Positions 9,347-19,409 are shown, numbered from the stretch's first letter. The stretch is 64,000 bases of DNA from Echinicola salinicaeni (GCF_014280965.1 NZ_JACODZ010000002.1:186001-250000), one strand, 5' to 3'. The notes: generated by a model from the letters alone, not told the origin. Numbers and translations are program-made.

Positions 9347-10951
9347 ATGAAGAAGACTTTTCTCCCATTGGCCTTGATCATATTAGTAGCTTTTTGGAGC
9401 TATATTCAAAAGGAGCGGAAGAATAAAACGACGAAGCCCAATATACTTTTTGCCATTATGGATGATGTTACTTACATGCATATGGGGGCATATGGCTGTG
9501 ATTGGGTCAATACACCCAATTTTGACAGGGTTGCTGAAGAAGGCATTCTTTTCAATAATGCCTATACACCAAACGCAAAATGTGCCCCTTCCAGATCGAA
9601 TATCCTGACGGGGAGAAATTCCTGGCAATTGGAAGAGGGAGCCAACCACTGGCCTTATTTTCCAGCCAAATTCAAAACCTTTGCAGAGGTGTTGGATGAA
9701 AATAGTTACCATGTAGGTTATACGGGGAAAGGTTGGGCGCCAGGGCGGGCCAAAAATGAAGATGGTTCAGCAAGGAATTTATTGGTAAACAATTACAGTC
9801 AAATAAAAACCATACCTCCCACACCCCATATCAGTAATGTGGATTATGCAGCCAATTTTGAAGCCTTTTTAGAGGATAATGCTGAGGAAGAACCTTTTTT
9901 CTTTTGGTACGGGGGATTGGAACCCCATAGAGGTTATGAATATGGCTCTGGCATAGCGAAAGGAGGCAAGTCTGTAGGAGAGGTGAATGATGATCAGGTA
10001 TTTGATTTTTGGCCTGCAAAAGATTCTGTAAAAACAGATTTGCTGGATTATGCCTATGAAATCGAATATTTTGACAAGCAGCTGGGCAAGATGATGGCAG
10101 AGTTGGAGGAACGAGGCGAATTGGATAATACCATCATTATAGTGACTGCCGATAATGGAATGCCTTTTCCGAGAGTGAAAGGACAGGAATATGAATATAG
10201 CAATCACCTTCCTTTGGCGATCCGTTGGGGAAATGGAATTATGACTACTGGGCGAAAAATAGACGACTTTATCAGCTTTATTGATTTTGCACCTACTTTC
10301 CTTGAATTAGCAGGAGTGAAAGAAAAGGACAGTGGTATGGAGGCAATTACAGGCAATAGCTTTTCTGATATCTTATTTTCAGATCACTCAAACATGGTTG
10401 ATCCCAAAAGAAACCATGTTTTGATAGGCAAGGAAAGACATGATGTGGGCCGACCTGATGATCAAGGCTATCCCATCAGGGGGATAGTGCAGGACAGGAT
10501 GCTTTATCTGAGGAATTTTAAACCTGATAGATGGCCAGCAGGCAATCCAGAAACTGGATATTTAAACACCGATGGTGGGGCTACCAAGACCGTCTGCCTT
10601 AATTCAATCTATGATGCAAGCACATTTGATTATTGGGCATGGTCTTTTGGAAAGCGTCCTGCAGAGGAACTTTACAATATCAAAGAAGACCCAGATTGTG
10701 TGCACAATTTAGTGCTTAGTGGTGATTTTGATAAGGAAAGAGAAAAGCTTAAAAAGGCCTTGTTCAAAAAGTTAAAAGCACAAGGTGATCCTAGAATGTT
10801 TGGCAATGGAGACATCTTTGATCGATATAAATATTCGGATCTCAACAGCGCGGACTTTTATTCCAGGTATATGAAGGGTGAGAAGTTAGATGCCGGCTGG
10901 GTAAATGAAAGTGATTTTCAGGAGGTTGAGAAGATTCTTGATTTTCAGTAA
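9347..10951 (+). CDS. S1-family sulfatase, N-sulfoglucosamine sulfohydrolase (sulfamidase)-like
   Basis: This 534-residue sulfatase has a hydrophobic N-terminal segment (about 5-19) serving as a signal peptide or anchor. [20 protein letters not shown] provides the metal Asp39/Asp40. The formylglycine motif is Cys79-Ala-Pro-Ser-Arg83, followed by [19 protein letters not shown], a run typical of the heparan N-sulfatase-like subfamily. VTADNG gives the second metal site. It lies about 200 bp after another sulfatase on the same strand and ends 28 bp from a convergent AraC gene, with no obvious terminator between. The sulfamidase-like label is a subfamily resemblance; related bacterial enzymes also cut O-sulfates, so the bond is uncertain. 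Confidence 0.88.
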   Translation: MKKTFLPLALIILVAFWSYIQKERKNKTTKPNILFAIMDDVTYMHMGAYGCDWVNTPNFDRVAEEGILFNNAYTPNAKCAPSRSNILTGRNSWQLEEGANHWPYFPAKFKTFAEVLDENSYHVGYTGKGWAPGRAKNEDGSARNLLVNNYSQIKTIPPTPHISNVDYAANFEAFLEDNAEEEPFFFWYGGLEPHRGYEYGSGIAKGGKSVGEVNDDQVFDFWPAKDSVKTDLLDYAYEIEYFDKQLGKMMAELEERGELDNTIIIVTADNGMPFPRVKGQEYEYSNHLPLAIRWGNGIMTTGRKIDDFISFIDFAPTFLELAGVKEKDSGMEAITGNSFSDILFSDHSNMVDPKRNHVLIGKERHDVGRPDDQGYPIRGIVQDRMLYLRNFKPDRWPAGNPETGYLNTDGGATKTVCLNSIYDASTFDYWAWSFGKRPAEELYNIKEDPDCVHNLVLSGDFDKEREKLKKALFKKLKAQGDPRMFGNGDIFDRYKYSDLNSADFYSRYMKGEKLDAGWVNESDFQEVEKILDFQ

Positions 10952-10979
10952 GCATCCCCATGATTTGGATTGGAAAATA

Positions 10980-11858
10980 TCAAAGATAGCTTTTTCTGTA
11001 GAAATTGGGAGAATAGCCCATGTGCTTTTTAAATAATCTGGAAAAATAATAAGCATCTTCAAAGCCCAATTGTGAGGAAATCCTCTTGAGTGTCCAGTCA
11101 GTGAACTGCAGGTATTGGCAGGCTTTTTGGATTTTAAGATGATTGAAATAGTTGATTGGGGTATAACCGGTTTTTTGCTTGAAAGTATATGAAAAATGCG
11201 AAATCGATAAATTGGTTTGATTGGCCATTTCCTCTAATGTCAGGAGGGATTCAACATTCTCCTTCATAAACTCAATGGCTTTTTCAACCTCTTCTTGTCG
11301 GGGAGAAGCTTCTTCTAGTAATAGTTTTTTAGGGTAAATCAATGAGAATAATATTTGCTGCAATAGCGGCATTACATTGATTAAATTTTCTTTACTGTAA
11401 CCAGACTCTAGTATGTTGATCAGTTGATGAAATAACTTTGTCCGAGCATCCACATAAGGGGAATGTTGGACAAAACGCTCTTTATTCTGAATGAGCAAAT
11501 TATTAAATTCCTCGGCAGCTGTTCCTTTATAGTGAATCCAATAAATGCTCCACGGTAGATGCTCATCTGCAGCAAAGGAGTTAGGGGTGCCTTCAGGAAT
11601 GATCAAATAGTCGTGAGGATTGATTTGAAAAACTTCATTATTGATAATGGCAGTCCCTTTACCTTCAATACAATAGATCAGGATATTTTCGTTTGCACCT
11701 TTTGGTCGTTTGCGAAAGTGGTGTTGTGCCCTTGGGTAATAGCCAATATCCGTTAGGTATAAGGAAGACAGTATGGGGTCTTCCTTGCAAAACCTACGGA
11801 TGTCGTTGGGAAGTACTATGGCTCTTTGGCCTTTGAATCCTTCTCTTTTTTTGGTCAT
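10980..11858 (-). CDS. AraC-family transcriptional regulator with N-terminal cupin sensor
   Basis: This 292-residue cytoplasmic regulator has an AraC-type ligand-binding cupin (about 30-150, YCIEGKGTAIINNEVFQINPHDYLIIPEGTPN) and a C-terminal double helix-turn-helix (about 190-290). The first helix-turn-helix is LTLEEMANQTNLSISHFSYTFKQKTGYTP and the second is LKRISSQLGFEDAYYFSRLFKKHMGYSP. Both contain the expected hydrophobic and Gly positions. It is the last gene of a leftward operon after GH2 and a sulfatase (28 bp from the latter), so it most likely responds to a sugar produced by those enzymes and controls that operon. No operator can be assigned. Confidence 0.9.
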   Translation of the reverse strand: MTKKREGFKGQRAIVLPNDIRRFCKEDPILSSLYLTDIGYYPRAQHHFRKRPKGANENILIYCIEGKGTAIINNEVFQINPHDYLIIPEGTPNSFAADEHLPWSIYWIHYKGTAAEEFNNLLIQNKERFVQHSPYVDARTKLFHQLINILESGYSKENLINVMPLLQQILFSLIYPKKLLLEEASPRQEEVEKAIEFMKENVESLLTLEEMANQTNLSISHFSYTFKQKTGYTPINYFNHLKIQKACQYLQFTDWTLKRISSQLGFEDAYYFSRLFKKHMGYSPNFYRKSYL

Positions 11859-11886
11859 ATCCCAAAGGGCTGGTTGGTAACCTTGT

Positions 11887-13416
11887 TTAATTCTTCTTAT
11901 AATTCCCGTAATTCGCCTCCATTCCCTTAAGCCAAGATTGGCGAAGGGTTTGCATTTCTTTGGCTTTTATACTGTCCTGTTCAATAAGGTTATGTCGCTC
12001 TCCTGGATCCTTTTCCAAATTGTAAAGCGCTATTTTTCCAGGGTTGGAGCCCAACATGATTTGACTGGTAATGGGCCTGTTTTTAGGGTTGTAATCATTG
12101 GCAAAAACCAATTTGTAATTCTGGTCAATGACTGCCCATTGGTTAGCAAATTGAAAGAATAAAGGCTTTTTTGCAGACTTGCTTGCCTTGTTTTCTTTGA
12201 TGGGTGTAATCAAACTACTGCCATCAAGTTCTCCATTTTGTGGTATTTCAATTCCAGCAGCCTCCAAAAAGGTAGGGAAAATATCCAAAGTGGATACCCT
12301 GTGTTTATAGTCTTTTTCTTTTGGCAAACCATTTGGCCACGATAGGATCATAGGAACACGGATACCACCTTCATGCATGGTGTACTTGCTTCCTGAAAGT
12401 GGTAGGTTGTTGGCACCAGCCAATGGTTCACCGCCATTGTCCGATACCAAAAGAATCAAGGTGTTTTCCAAATTTCCAGCAGCTTCCAAGGCATCCAAAA
12501 GTCTTCCTATATTATCATCTAAGCAATTAAGATTAGCCAGGAAGTATTTTCTCATTTCTTCGTCAGAGATTTTACCTACTTGGGTATAATCCCAATAGTA
12601 GTCTTTATACTTACCATAACTACTATCATAATTGGCCACTTTTTTTACATCCCATTTTTCTAGATATTCATCCGGCACTTCGTGAATAAGGTGATGAACG
12701 GCATTGTAGGAAAGGTCCAGGAAAAACGGTTCATCTTGGTTTTTATTAATGAATTCAATGGCCTTGTCAGTGAAAAGTTCCGTGGTATAAGTGTCCTCAA
12801 AACTAGTTTTTGTACTATCCACGAAAATCCTTCCTAAGGAGGCACTGGTGCCATAAGGGTCAGGGGTGCTTTTTTCGATCTTTTCGTCGAGTAAGAAATA
12901 GTCATGAGCGTGTGCACTGAACCCAATAAATGATTCATAACCATGTTGAAGAGGGAATTCCCTTACTTGGGCATTGTGATAGTTAGTGCCAAAATCACTT
13001 TTACCTATTTTCCCAGTGGAGTATCCTGCATTTTGAAGTACTTCCGCTATAGTGTTTACATTATGGGGAAGTCCAGAGGCCCAGGCCATTTTAGGGTCCC
13101 ATTTTTCTTGGTATTGGCCTGTGTAGATAGCAGCTCTTGAGGGACTGCATACAGGGGCAGTCACATAGGCATTGTAAAATAGTACCCCATTATTGGCTAT
13201 CCTGTCCATATTGGGTGTTTCGCAATGCTTGGATACATGGTCATAAGCGCTTAGATCAGCATAACCTTGGTCATCAGTGACGATCAAAATGATATTAGGC
13301 TGTTTTACTTCTTTTGACTGATCTGTTCCTTTGTTCTCACATGAGCCAAGGAATATCCCCAATCCAATTAGGATTAAGGAGCAAAAGCCAGATCTTGTTT
13401 TGATGTTTTTTTTCAT
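11887..13416 (-). CDS. S1-family sulfatase lipoprotein
   Basis: This 509-residue sulfatase has a lipobox ending at Cys26 (GIFLGSC), so it is anchored to a membrane. QPNIILIVTDDQGYADLSAY carries the first metal Asp pair (Asp48/Asp49). Cys90-Ser-Pro-Ser-Arg94 is a canonical formylglycine motif, followed by AAIYTGQYQEKWD. LLVSDNGGEP supplies the other metal ligands. The arrangement is like arylsulfatase A-type exo-sulfatases. It lies 16 bp after the GH2 gene in the leftward operon, so desulfation probably precedes or follows attack by that beta-glycosidase. Substrate regiochemistry is not readable. Confidence 0.92.
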   Translation of the reverse strand: MKKNIKTRSGFCSLILIGLGIFLGSCENKGTDQSKEVKQPNIILIVTDDQGYADLSAYDHVSKHCETPNMDRIANNGVLFYNAYVTAPVCSPSRAAIYTGQYQEKWDPKMAWASGLPHNVNTIAEVLQNAGYSTGKIGKSDFGTNYHNAQVREFPLQHGYESFIGFSAHAHDYFLLDEKIEKSTPDPYGTSASLGRIFVDSTKTSFEDTYTTELFTDKAIEFINKNQDEPFFLDLSYNAVHHLIHEVPDEYLEKWDVKKVANYDSSYGKYKDYYWDYTQVGKISDEEMRKYFLANLNCLDDNIGRLLDALEAAGNLENTLILLVSDNGGEPLAGANNLPLSGSKYTMHEGGIRVPMILSWPNGLPKEKDYKHRVSTLDIFPTFLEAAGIEIPQNGELDGSSLITPIKENKASKSAKKPLFFQFANQWAVIDQNYKLVFANDYNPKNRPITSQIMLGSNPGKIALYNLEKDPGERHNLIEQDSIKAKEMQTLRQSWLKGMEANYGNYKKN

Positions 13417-13432
13417 TTCAGGTATTTTGAAT

Positions 13433-16400
13433 TTATTCTTGGTCTATTATCATTTCACTGATCATTAAATTTCCTCCGTTTGTCACATTGGCTTTTAGAA
13501 TGATTTTTCCATCATTGCTGTCTTCTCGCATAATATGAAATTTCACCCATTTACCTCCTTCTTCATGATGTTTTCCTAAGCGCACTTTTCTTCCCTCGAA
13601 TGTCAAAAATCCATCGCGTCCTTGGTTGTTCCAATCATCAAACAGCACATAAAAACTTCCGAGGATTCCATCTGGTACTTTTATCTCCAAAGTGATTTCC
13701 TTTCCATGCCAGGCACTGCCTTTATTGTCTTTCCATACACCAGTTGCTTTGACTTTATAAGATAGGTTTTCCGCGATGTTTATCACATGGTCCTGCGCTG
13801 TACTCCAGGGAAGGGAGGTGTTTTTCTCTGTGGCATTTTCCCCTGCATTGACTCTTAGGATAATATTATTGTATTGACCGTCTGTCTGCTCTTCTTCTGC
13901 CACTGGGATTTTAGGGAACAAGGAAGATAAATATGTAATATCAACCTGTGATGAAGGGGCAAAATCCGGTGACTTCATATATTCTACTAAACTGTACCGT
14001 AATTGCTTGGCAACAGGCAAGTCCGTATTTTGTATATCAAAGCCACTCACTAATAGTTTACCTTTTCCAACAGCAAATTCAAATATAGCTCCTTCTTTAT
14101 TGTTTCGGTGGAAATCGTCCACTACCTGTACTATTGGCTGGAATGATTTTGGGGTGTTATTCAGGATAAACCCTTTGGCTCCTTTGCTGATGCTTTCCCA
14201 TTGCCAATTGGAATGGTAGTCAGTAGGGAAATTGGCAAGAGCAGGATGTTGGTCCTTGATCAGCATGCCAATATTGGTCTTTCCTTGACCTGGGAAGAAG
14301 GTCAGCGACCAGTATAGCGGGTAAAAACTAAGGTTGACACTGTTTTCCTCGGTCCCTAATTGGTTGGCAATCAAGAGTACTTTTTTACCTGCTTCCAAAG
14401 CAGCATAGCTAGCACTGTCCATTTGGTCAGTGATGATAATTTCATCCTCTGAGGGAACAGGGAGTTTTGTCGGGTATACCCAAATATCCCAGGAGTTTTT
14501 GAATGTTGTTCCTACTAGGCTAAGTGCTATATTTAATTTTTGCGCTGTATGAATATTCTTTAGGGAGAATTCAATTTTACCAATATCATTGAGAGAGCCT
14601 CTTTTGATATTGGTGATAGGCCAATTTTCCTGATGGATTGATTTTCCTGAATTGTCCGTAATATTAACTTGAATTTCTCCCTTGGGGATGTCAAATTGTC
14701 CGAAATGAGAGAGTTGGGCTGAAGCGTTAAATGTCTCTCCACTTTCCCATACGAATTTTTTCATTCTTAATAATGGGACAGTTTCATCAAAGTGCTCTCT
14801 GAATTTTTCTGGTGTGGTTATTCCTTTGCTTTCCCAGTGGGCATCTAGCCATCCGATCAATGCTTCGCCTTGTCCTTGATAATCCTGCATGCTCAATAAT
14901 TGGACGCCGGCACAGCTTTTTGTTCTCAAGAAGGATTCTGTTTCATATTTGTACATGATCTGGTTCAGTGCTCCAGAAGCCATTTTGAAATCATCAGCTT
15001 GATGGGCAATGCCGTTTTTCTCAGCCATTTCTTTGAATTCCATGAAATTTCTGGCTTTTAGAACACCGGTATATTGATCAATTTCACTCCAAGAAGGATA
15101 AACAGGCCATTGACCAATTTCATGTGCAATAATTGGAATATCCATTTGACTGTAGATATCCTCAAAGTCCCAGTCTGTATGAGGGCCATTTAAACCTCTT
15201 GTCCTACCAACTCCCTTGATATAATGGGTGGCATTATATTGGTCTACTTCAGTGATGGTTCTGGCAGTAGAAACCGCATAAAGGTGTCTTGGGTCTTTTG
15301 CTTTAAGGTCAGCCACCCATTCTTTCATGATATCAAAGTCTGAATTGCCCAATTCGTTGCCAATACAGAACATGGAAAATGAAGGGTGATTACCATATTC
15401 GTCCACTACTCTGTTCATCTCTGCCACCACAAAAGCATCTCTTTCAGGGTCTTTTCCTAGGCCTTGTGGAAAGCCTTTTGTATTCATCTCTGGGCGACCG
15501 CGTTCAGTGTTATCTACGCTCATCCACCAGTCGATCCAGATCGAAGCTTCCGCCTGCATATAGATGCCTATTCTGTTGGCTGCTTTAAATGCCGCCTCGG
15601 GAGGACACCAAGAGTGAAAACGGACATGGTTGAGTCCATAGTCTTTGTATATTTTAAAGATCCTTTCCCAATCTTCTACCTTAGCAGAACTATAACCGGT
15701 AAGTGGGAAATGAACACAGTCAAGGTTGCCCCTTAAGAATACAGGTTCTCCATTGACCAAAACATGGGTGCCGTCATGACTGTAGTTTACAAAACCGAAT
15801 TCTGTTTCTGCTAAATCCTCGAATTTTCTGGTTTTTAACCTGACTTCAAGTGTATAGACGGTAGGGTCAAATTCATTCCATTTTTTTAGGGCCCCGTTAA
15901 GGCTCAAAGGAATATTGAGCTCTTGGGTGCCAGTTTGGAGTCTTTGATGTAAGGTGCTCTGGAAAACTGGTTCTTTATGGCCTATTTGAGTGATGCTGAT
16001 TTCAAACTTAGCCTTCTCAGCCTTTTCAGCATCTACTATAATATTCAGGTCCAAGTGATCATCAGCAGTGTTTGGAAATGTTCTCAATTGTGAGATGGCG
16101 CTAAGGTCATGGGCCCTGAGTTCTATTTTTCCAACAATGCCATTCCAAATACTTTGGGTATATTCTCCATAGGCATGTCCCTTATCACCGATATTATGGA
16201 TCATGTCATTATTTATCCTTATTGTCAAGGTATGTTTTCCTGGACTAAGTTGACCAAGATCATGGTAATGAGGTGTGCCCAGTGCATCAGCAGTTCCCAT
16301 CTTTTGGCCATCAATAAATACTTTTGATTGCCATAAAACCCTTTCCAGCAAAAGCGTTAGTTCTTTATCTTTCCAAGTTTCTGGAATAATGATTTCTCTA

Positions 16401-16672
16401 GAATATTCTGCTTCTCCAATATATTTGAACGCTGGAGTAAGGACCCCAAAGTCTGACCCAGTGGTTTTTAAACCAAATCCATTTTCAGCCAATGATCCTG
16501 GTAGTTGGATTTTTCCTTTGGTTTTGGAACCTTCTCGAAAGTATTCGGAAGAAGAATCTGTTTTGATCAGATTTACATCCCATTGTCCCGACAGATCTAT
16601 TTTCTGGGCCAATGCTGAGAAAGAAATAGCTAAAGCAAACAGTAATATTGTAAGGTTTTTCAAGTACTGCAT
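13433..16672 (-). CDS. GH2-family beta-glycosidase, large (1079 aa)
   Basis: This exported retaining beta-glycosidase has a signal peptide (1-22, ISFSALAQ), a sugar-binding jelly roll (about 25-185, DLSGQWDVNLI), an immunoglobulin-like domain (about 190-297) and a GH2 TIM barrel (about 300-620). The barrel has acid/base Glu440 (MFCIGNELGNS) and nucleophile Glu518 (PIIAHEIGQWPVYP). The long C-terminal extension (about 640-1079) contains a further beta-sandwich, with NPSLPWST-like repeats absent and a final domain reading GSFYVLFDDWNNQGRDGFL. Beta-galactosidase, beta-glucuronidase and related activities are possible; the NE and HEIG motifs do not separate them. It is first in a leftward operon with a sulfatase and an AraC regulator. 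Confidence 0.9.
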   Translation of the reverse strand: MQYLKNLTILLFALAISFSALAQKIDLSGQWDVNLIKTDSSSEYFREGSKTKGKIQLPGSLAENGFGLKTTGSDFGVLTPAFKYIGEAEYSREIIIPETWKDKELTLLLERVLWQSKVFIDGQKMGTADALGTPHYHDLGQLSPGKHTLTIRINNDMIHNIGDKGHAYGEYTQSIWNGIVGKIELRAHDLSAISQLRTFPNTADDHLDLNIIVDAEKAEKAKFEISITQIGHKEPVFQSTLHQRLQTGTQELNIPLSLNGALKKWNEFDPTVYTLEVRLKTRKFEDLAETEFGFVNYSHDGTHVLVNGEPVFLRGNLDCVHFPLTGYSSAKVEDWERIFKIYKDYGLNHVRFHSWCPPEAAFKAANRIGIYMQAEASIWIDWWMSVDNTERGRPEMNTKGFPQGLGKDPERDAFVVAEMNRVVDEYGNHPSFSMFCIGNELGNSDFDIMKEWVADLKAKDPRHLYAVSTARTITEVDQYNATHYIKGVGRTRGLNGPHTDWDFEDIYSQMDIPIIAHEIGQWPVYPSWSEIDQYTGVLKARNFMEFKEMAEKNGIAHQADDFKMASGALNQIMYKYETESFLRTKSCAGVQLLSMQDYQGQGEALIGWLDAHWESKGITTPEKFREHFDETVPLLRMKKFVWESGETFNASAQLSHFGQFDIPKGEIQVNITDNSGKSIHQENWPITNIKRGSLNDIGKIEFSLKNIHTAQKLNIALSLVGTTFKNSWDIWVYPTKLPVPSEDEIIITDQMDSASYAALEAGKKVLLIANQLGTEENSVNLSFYPLYWSLTFFPGQGKTNIGMLIKDQHPALANFPTDYHSNWQWESISKGAKGFILNNTPKSFQPIVQVVDDFHRNNKEGAIFEFAVGKGKLLVSGFDIQNTDLPVAKQLRYSLVEYMKSPDFAPSSQVDITYLSSLFPKIPVAEEEQTDGQYNNIILRVNAGENATEKNTSLPWSTAQDHVINIAENLSYKVKATGVWKDNKGSAWHGKEITLEIKVPDGILGSFYVLFDDWNNQGRDGFLTFEGRKVRLGKHHEEGGKWVKFHIMREDSNDGKIILKANVTNGGNLMISEMIIDQE

Positions 16673-16705
16673 AGTTTACGGATAATCAATTAAATAAGGT
16701 AGAAA

Positions 16706-16713
16706 CAAAAATA
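16706..16713 (-). promoter_or_regulatory. Candidate -7 promoter element for the GH2-sulfatase-araC operon
   Basis: The minus strand reads TATTTTTG, matching the Bacteroidota -7 consensus TAnnTTTG, 34 bp before the GH2 start codon. The expected -33 TTTG is degenerate (CTTTTA near 16733), so this is only a candidate. Confidence 0.4.
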
Positions 16714-17047
16714 AACTGTTTTATTTAAGATTAAAAGAGTACTTGTTTTTAGAGATGGATATCATAATATAGTCCATTAATTGAGGCGATTGAATTGTAA
16801 AAGATTTAGGTGGATTTTTTATTTTAATTTAATAATAATCAGGTTTTTTGGCCTTTTTTTCTTGGCCTGTATCCTTATTGTTGAAAGATATAATCCATTA
16901 TGAATCAATTTCGAATGGCTTCGATTATCGTGTTTCCTTTAAAATAAATGTGGGTTAGCATTATAAATGGAAGTGGATGTTTGGTTTTTAATTTGTCGAT
17001 ATCCTAAGGATTAATCCTAGATAACTAATATATAAGATATGGAGTTT

Positions 17048-17078
17048 TTTATAGGTGAATTACAGTTTATAGGTGAAT
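17048..17078. repeat. 13-bp direct repeat, 18-bp period
   Basis: TTTATAGGTGAAT occurs exactly at 17048-17060 and 17066-17078 in non-coding DNA. A period of 18 bp is compatible with binding of an AraC-like or response-regulator dimer. No function is shown. Confidence 0.5.
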
Positions 17079-17248
17079 AAGTGATTGCTTATGATTGGGG
17101 ATTGTAATGAAAATTCAAGAAATGAAACATTTTATGGTTTTCGTTTTAAGCTAAAATCTGAAATGGAATCCCAATCTATCATCTTTTTGCTAAATCGAAT
17201 TTGCATCTCTTTATCTTCCTCTATTAGACTAATCAAATGATGAAGTGG

Positions 17249-17265
17249 TTTTCCTTTTAAGAAAA
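17249..17265. promoter_or_regulatory. Palindromic operator candidate TTTTC-N7-GAAAA (site D1)
   Basis: TTTTC CTTTTAA GAAAA is a 17-bp interrupted palindrome in the divergent region. It matches the motif found before genes at 28463, 54327/54563 and 58259/58673 in this window. Confidence 0.45.
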
Positions 17266-17474
17266 TATTGTAAGAAATAATTTTTTAGTTAAAAAATTAT
17301 CGAAAGGAAGTTTAAAAGATAATTATTTGTTGTAAATTTTATTATTATCAAAAATAATTACTTTATTTAATGATCATTGAATGAATATTTCTTTAAATAT
17401 TGATGAAATGAAGTGGTTTGAGATTGGGCAAACGCCTCGAATGTGTTCGTGTCAAATATTTGTTGATGACTTTA

Positions 17475-17490
17475 TTTTCATTAGAGGAAA
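17475..17490. promoter_or_regulatory. Palindromic operator candidate TTTC-N7-GAAA (site D2)
   Basis: TTTTC ATTAGAG GAAA lies about 140 bp before the sigma-factor start. Same arms and spacer length as the other copies of this motif. Confidence 0.4.
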
Positions 17491-17627
17491 TTTACTCTTT
17501 GGGAGGTGCTGATTTGAATTGTTCCAGAGGCTAAGTGCTTGAAAATAAAAGTGTAATAAAGATTCCAATTCCCCTATATGTCATCAAAAAATAAGTTGTG
17601 ACCATTAATATTAAAAAAATTACTGAT

Positions 17628-18227
17628 ATGGACTATGGAAGGTTGAATGATCAAAAATTGTGGGCTCGAGTAGTTGAAGGAGATGATAAAGCTTTTGAGT
17701 TTGTTTACAGGGCGCATGCAAAAAAGTTATATGTTTATGGGTATCGTTTTACACGGGATTCATCCATAATCGATGATGCAATACAAGAAGTCTTTATTTC
17801 CTTGTGGTCTTCTAGACTACGAATAGATATTTCTAAGTCCTTAAGCCATTATATTTTTAGTTCCTATAGACGTTTGATTATTAAAAAGATTAATGAGGAA
17901 CAGTTTTGTGAGTCTATTGATGATCCCAATATAATGTTGGATTTCCATCATTATATGCAAGGGGTATTAGAAGAGACCAATATTACTGATTTTGAAGGTG
18001 GTAAAACCATTTCGGCCCTAGAGAAATTGCCAAGCAGACAAAAAGAGGCCATATATCTCCGTTATATAGAAGAATTGCCTTATGAGTCTATTTCAGATAT
18101 TATGGGCGTTCAAATCCCTTATATCTATAATTTAATTTTTAAAGGGTTAAAAACCCTAAAAGAAAATGTTAATATTTCACGATTGGCTAAAATAATCATT
18201 CTTTTGCTGTTGTCGATATTTCATTAA
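17628..18227 (+). CDS. ECF RNA polymerase sigma factor (PUL type)
   Basis: This roughly 199-residue sigma-70 region 2/region 4 factor directs RNA polymerase to the promoter of the adjacent SusC gene when released from the FecR anti-sigma factor. Region 2 reads LWARVVEGDDKAFEFVYRAHAKKLYVYGYRF...IIDDAIQEVFISLWSSR. Region 4 reads ALEKLPSRQKEAIYLRYIEELPYESISDIMGVQIPYIYNLIFKGLKTLKE. The C-terminus ends in a hydrophobic run (AKIIILLLLSIFH), seen in other PUL sigma factors and possibly membrane-associating. ATG at 17628 is preferred over GTG at 17598 because family members start just before the LW motif. The FecR gene follows after 134 bp. Confidence 0.88.
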   Translation: MDYGRLNDQKLWARVVEGDDKAFEFVYRAHAKKLYVYGYRFTRDSSIIDDAIQEVFISLWSSRLRIDISKSLSHYIFSSYRRLIIKKINEEQFCESIDDPNIMLDFHHYMQGVLEETNITDFEGGKTISALEKLPSRQKEAIYLRYIEELPYESISDIMGVQIPYIYNLIFKGLKTLKENVNISRLAKIIILLLLSIFH

Positions 18228-18361
18228 AACTTCCTTTTGGTTCAAAATGTTTTAATGATTTTAGTTATATTTTTTAAATTCTGTAAAAATTAATTTTTTA
18301 TTACCCTCAAGGTGAGATTAAGCAATTTTTATTACTCTATACTATTGAAAGACAAAAATAA

Positions 18362-19390
18362 ATGAGATCCTTTGATAACATAGAAGATATTCTAGGCTAT
18401 TCCCCATTTAAGGACTGGGTGCATTCAGGTGCAAGTAAGGATGATGAGTTCTTTATTTGGTTTAAGGAGAATTATCCTGATAAGCTGGATTTACTACTTA
18501 AATCCAAAATGGTTTTGGAAGAATTAGAAGCACCTGCAAATGATTGGTCAAAGCTTAAAGAGGATGAATTGTTTAATAACATTTCATCTCAAATAAGGCC
18601 TGTTGGGAGATTTTATGGTAGAAGAAAAGCAATGAGTATCCCTACTTTGTTGGTGGCCATGTTGGTGATATTGCTAAGTGGTTTGTTGGTATGGAATACT
18701 GAACTGGAAAATTATTTCGGAGCATCAATTGAGGAGGTTGTGGCTGAGAAGTGGACCGTCAGAGATGCAAAACTTGGGCAAAAAAGCAAAGTGTTTCTCC
18801 CTGATGGCACAATGGCCTACTTGAATTCTGGTAGTCAGATTAGGTATGACAAGGATTTTGGAATAAAGCACAGAGAGCTCTTTTTAGAAGGTGAGGCTTT
18901 CTTTGAAGTGGCAAAGAATAAGAGAATTCCATTTAAAGTTAAGAGTGGGGATGTAGTCACTGAAGCAGTAGGGACAGCTTTTAATGTGAAAGCTTTTGAC
19001 AGGAAGGATATTGGGGTTCAATTAACAGAAGGAAAGGTAAAGGTTTACCCATTTAATAAGCCAGATGAAGAGCTATTATTGATGCCAGGAGAGCAAGTGG
19101 TTTATCAGGAGGGCGAGTCACCTAAGAAAGACCGTTTTGATCTTGACTATTATCCCTTTTGGGTAGAGGGAACCCTATGTTTCGACAAGGCTAGATTGTC
19201 CGAAGCAGTAGGCCTGTTGGAGAGATGGTACGGGGTAAAAATAGAGGTGCATAACGCTCCTGAAAATGAGTTCAGCTTTAGTGGCAAATATAGAAAAGCC
19301 ACCTTAGAGCATGTTTTAGAAAGTATGTCACACTCTCTTCATTTGAATTATAAAATCGAGAATAAAAATGTCACTTTAAAATTTCAATAA
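18362..19390 (+). CDS. FecR-family anti-sigma factor
   Basis: This 342-residue inner-membrane anti-sigma factor holds the upstream ECF sigma and relays a signal from the STN domain of the downstream SusC. The cytoplasmic N-terminus (1-90) is followed by one membrane helix (about 92-112, SIPTLLVAMLVILLSGLLVW). The FecR domain is periplasmic (about 128-235, KLGQKSKVFLPDGTMAYLNSGSQIRY, EGEAFFEVAKN, VGTAFNVKAF). A DUF4974-like C-terminal domain follows (about 270-342, FDKARLSEAVGLLERWYGVKIEV). Position between sigma and STN-SusC is the classical trans-envelope signalling order. Confidence 0.93.
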   Translation: MRSFDNIEDILGYSPFKDWVHSGASKDDEFFIWFKENYPDKLDLLLKSKMVLEELEAPANDWSKLKEDELFNNISSQIRPVGRFYGRRKAMSIPTLLVAMLVILLSGLLVWNTELENYFGASIEEVVAEKWTVRDAKLGQKSKVFLPDGTMAYLNSGSQIRYDKDFGIKHRELFLEGEAFFEVAKNKRIPFKVKSGDVVTEAVGTAFNVKAFDRKDIGVQLTEGKVKVYPFNKPDEELLLMPGEQVVYQEGESPKKDRFDLDYYPFWVEGTLCFDKARLSEAVGLLERWYGVKIEVHNAPENEFSFSGKYRKATLEHVLESMSHSLHLNYKIENKNVTLKFQ

Positions 19391-19409
19391 AAACCAATCG
19401 CCTATGATC

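Larger units (their letters stand above)
16673..17627. other. Long divergent intergenic region (about 950 bp)
   Basis: This AT-rich region separates the leftward GH2 operon from the rightward sigma-FecR PUL. No convincing gene is present. It holds the GH2 promoter candidate (16706), a 13-bp direct repeat (17048-17078), two TTTC-N7-GAAA palindromes (17250-17264 and 17476-17490), and a 24-bp palindrome at 17277-17300 with 11-bp arms ATAATTTTTTA/TAAAAAATTAT around GT. The density of symmetrical sites suggests a shared control region for both divergent units. Confidence 0.5.
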
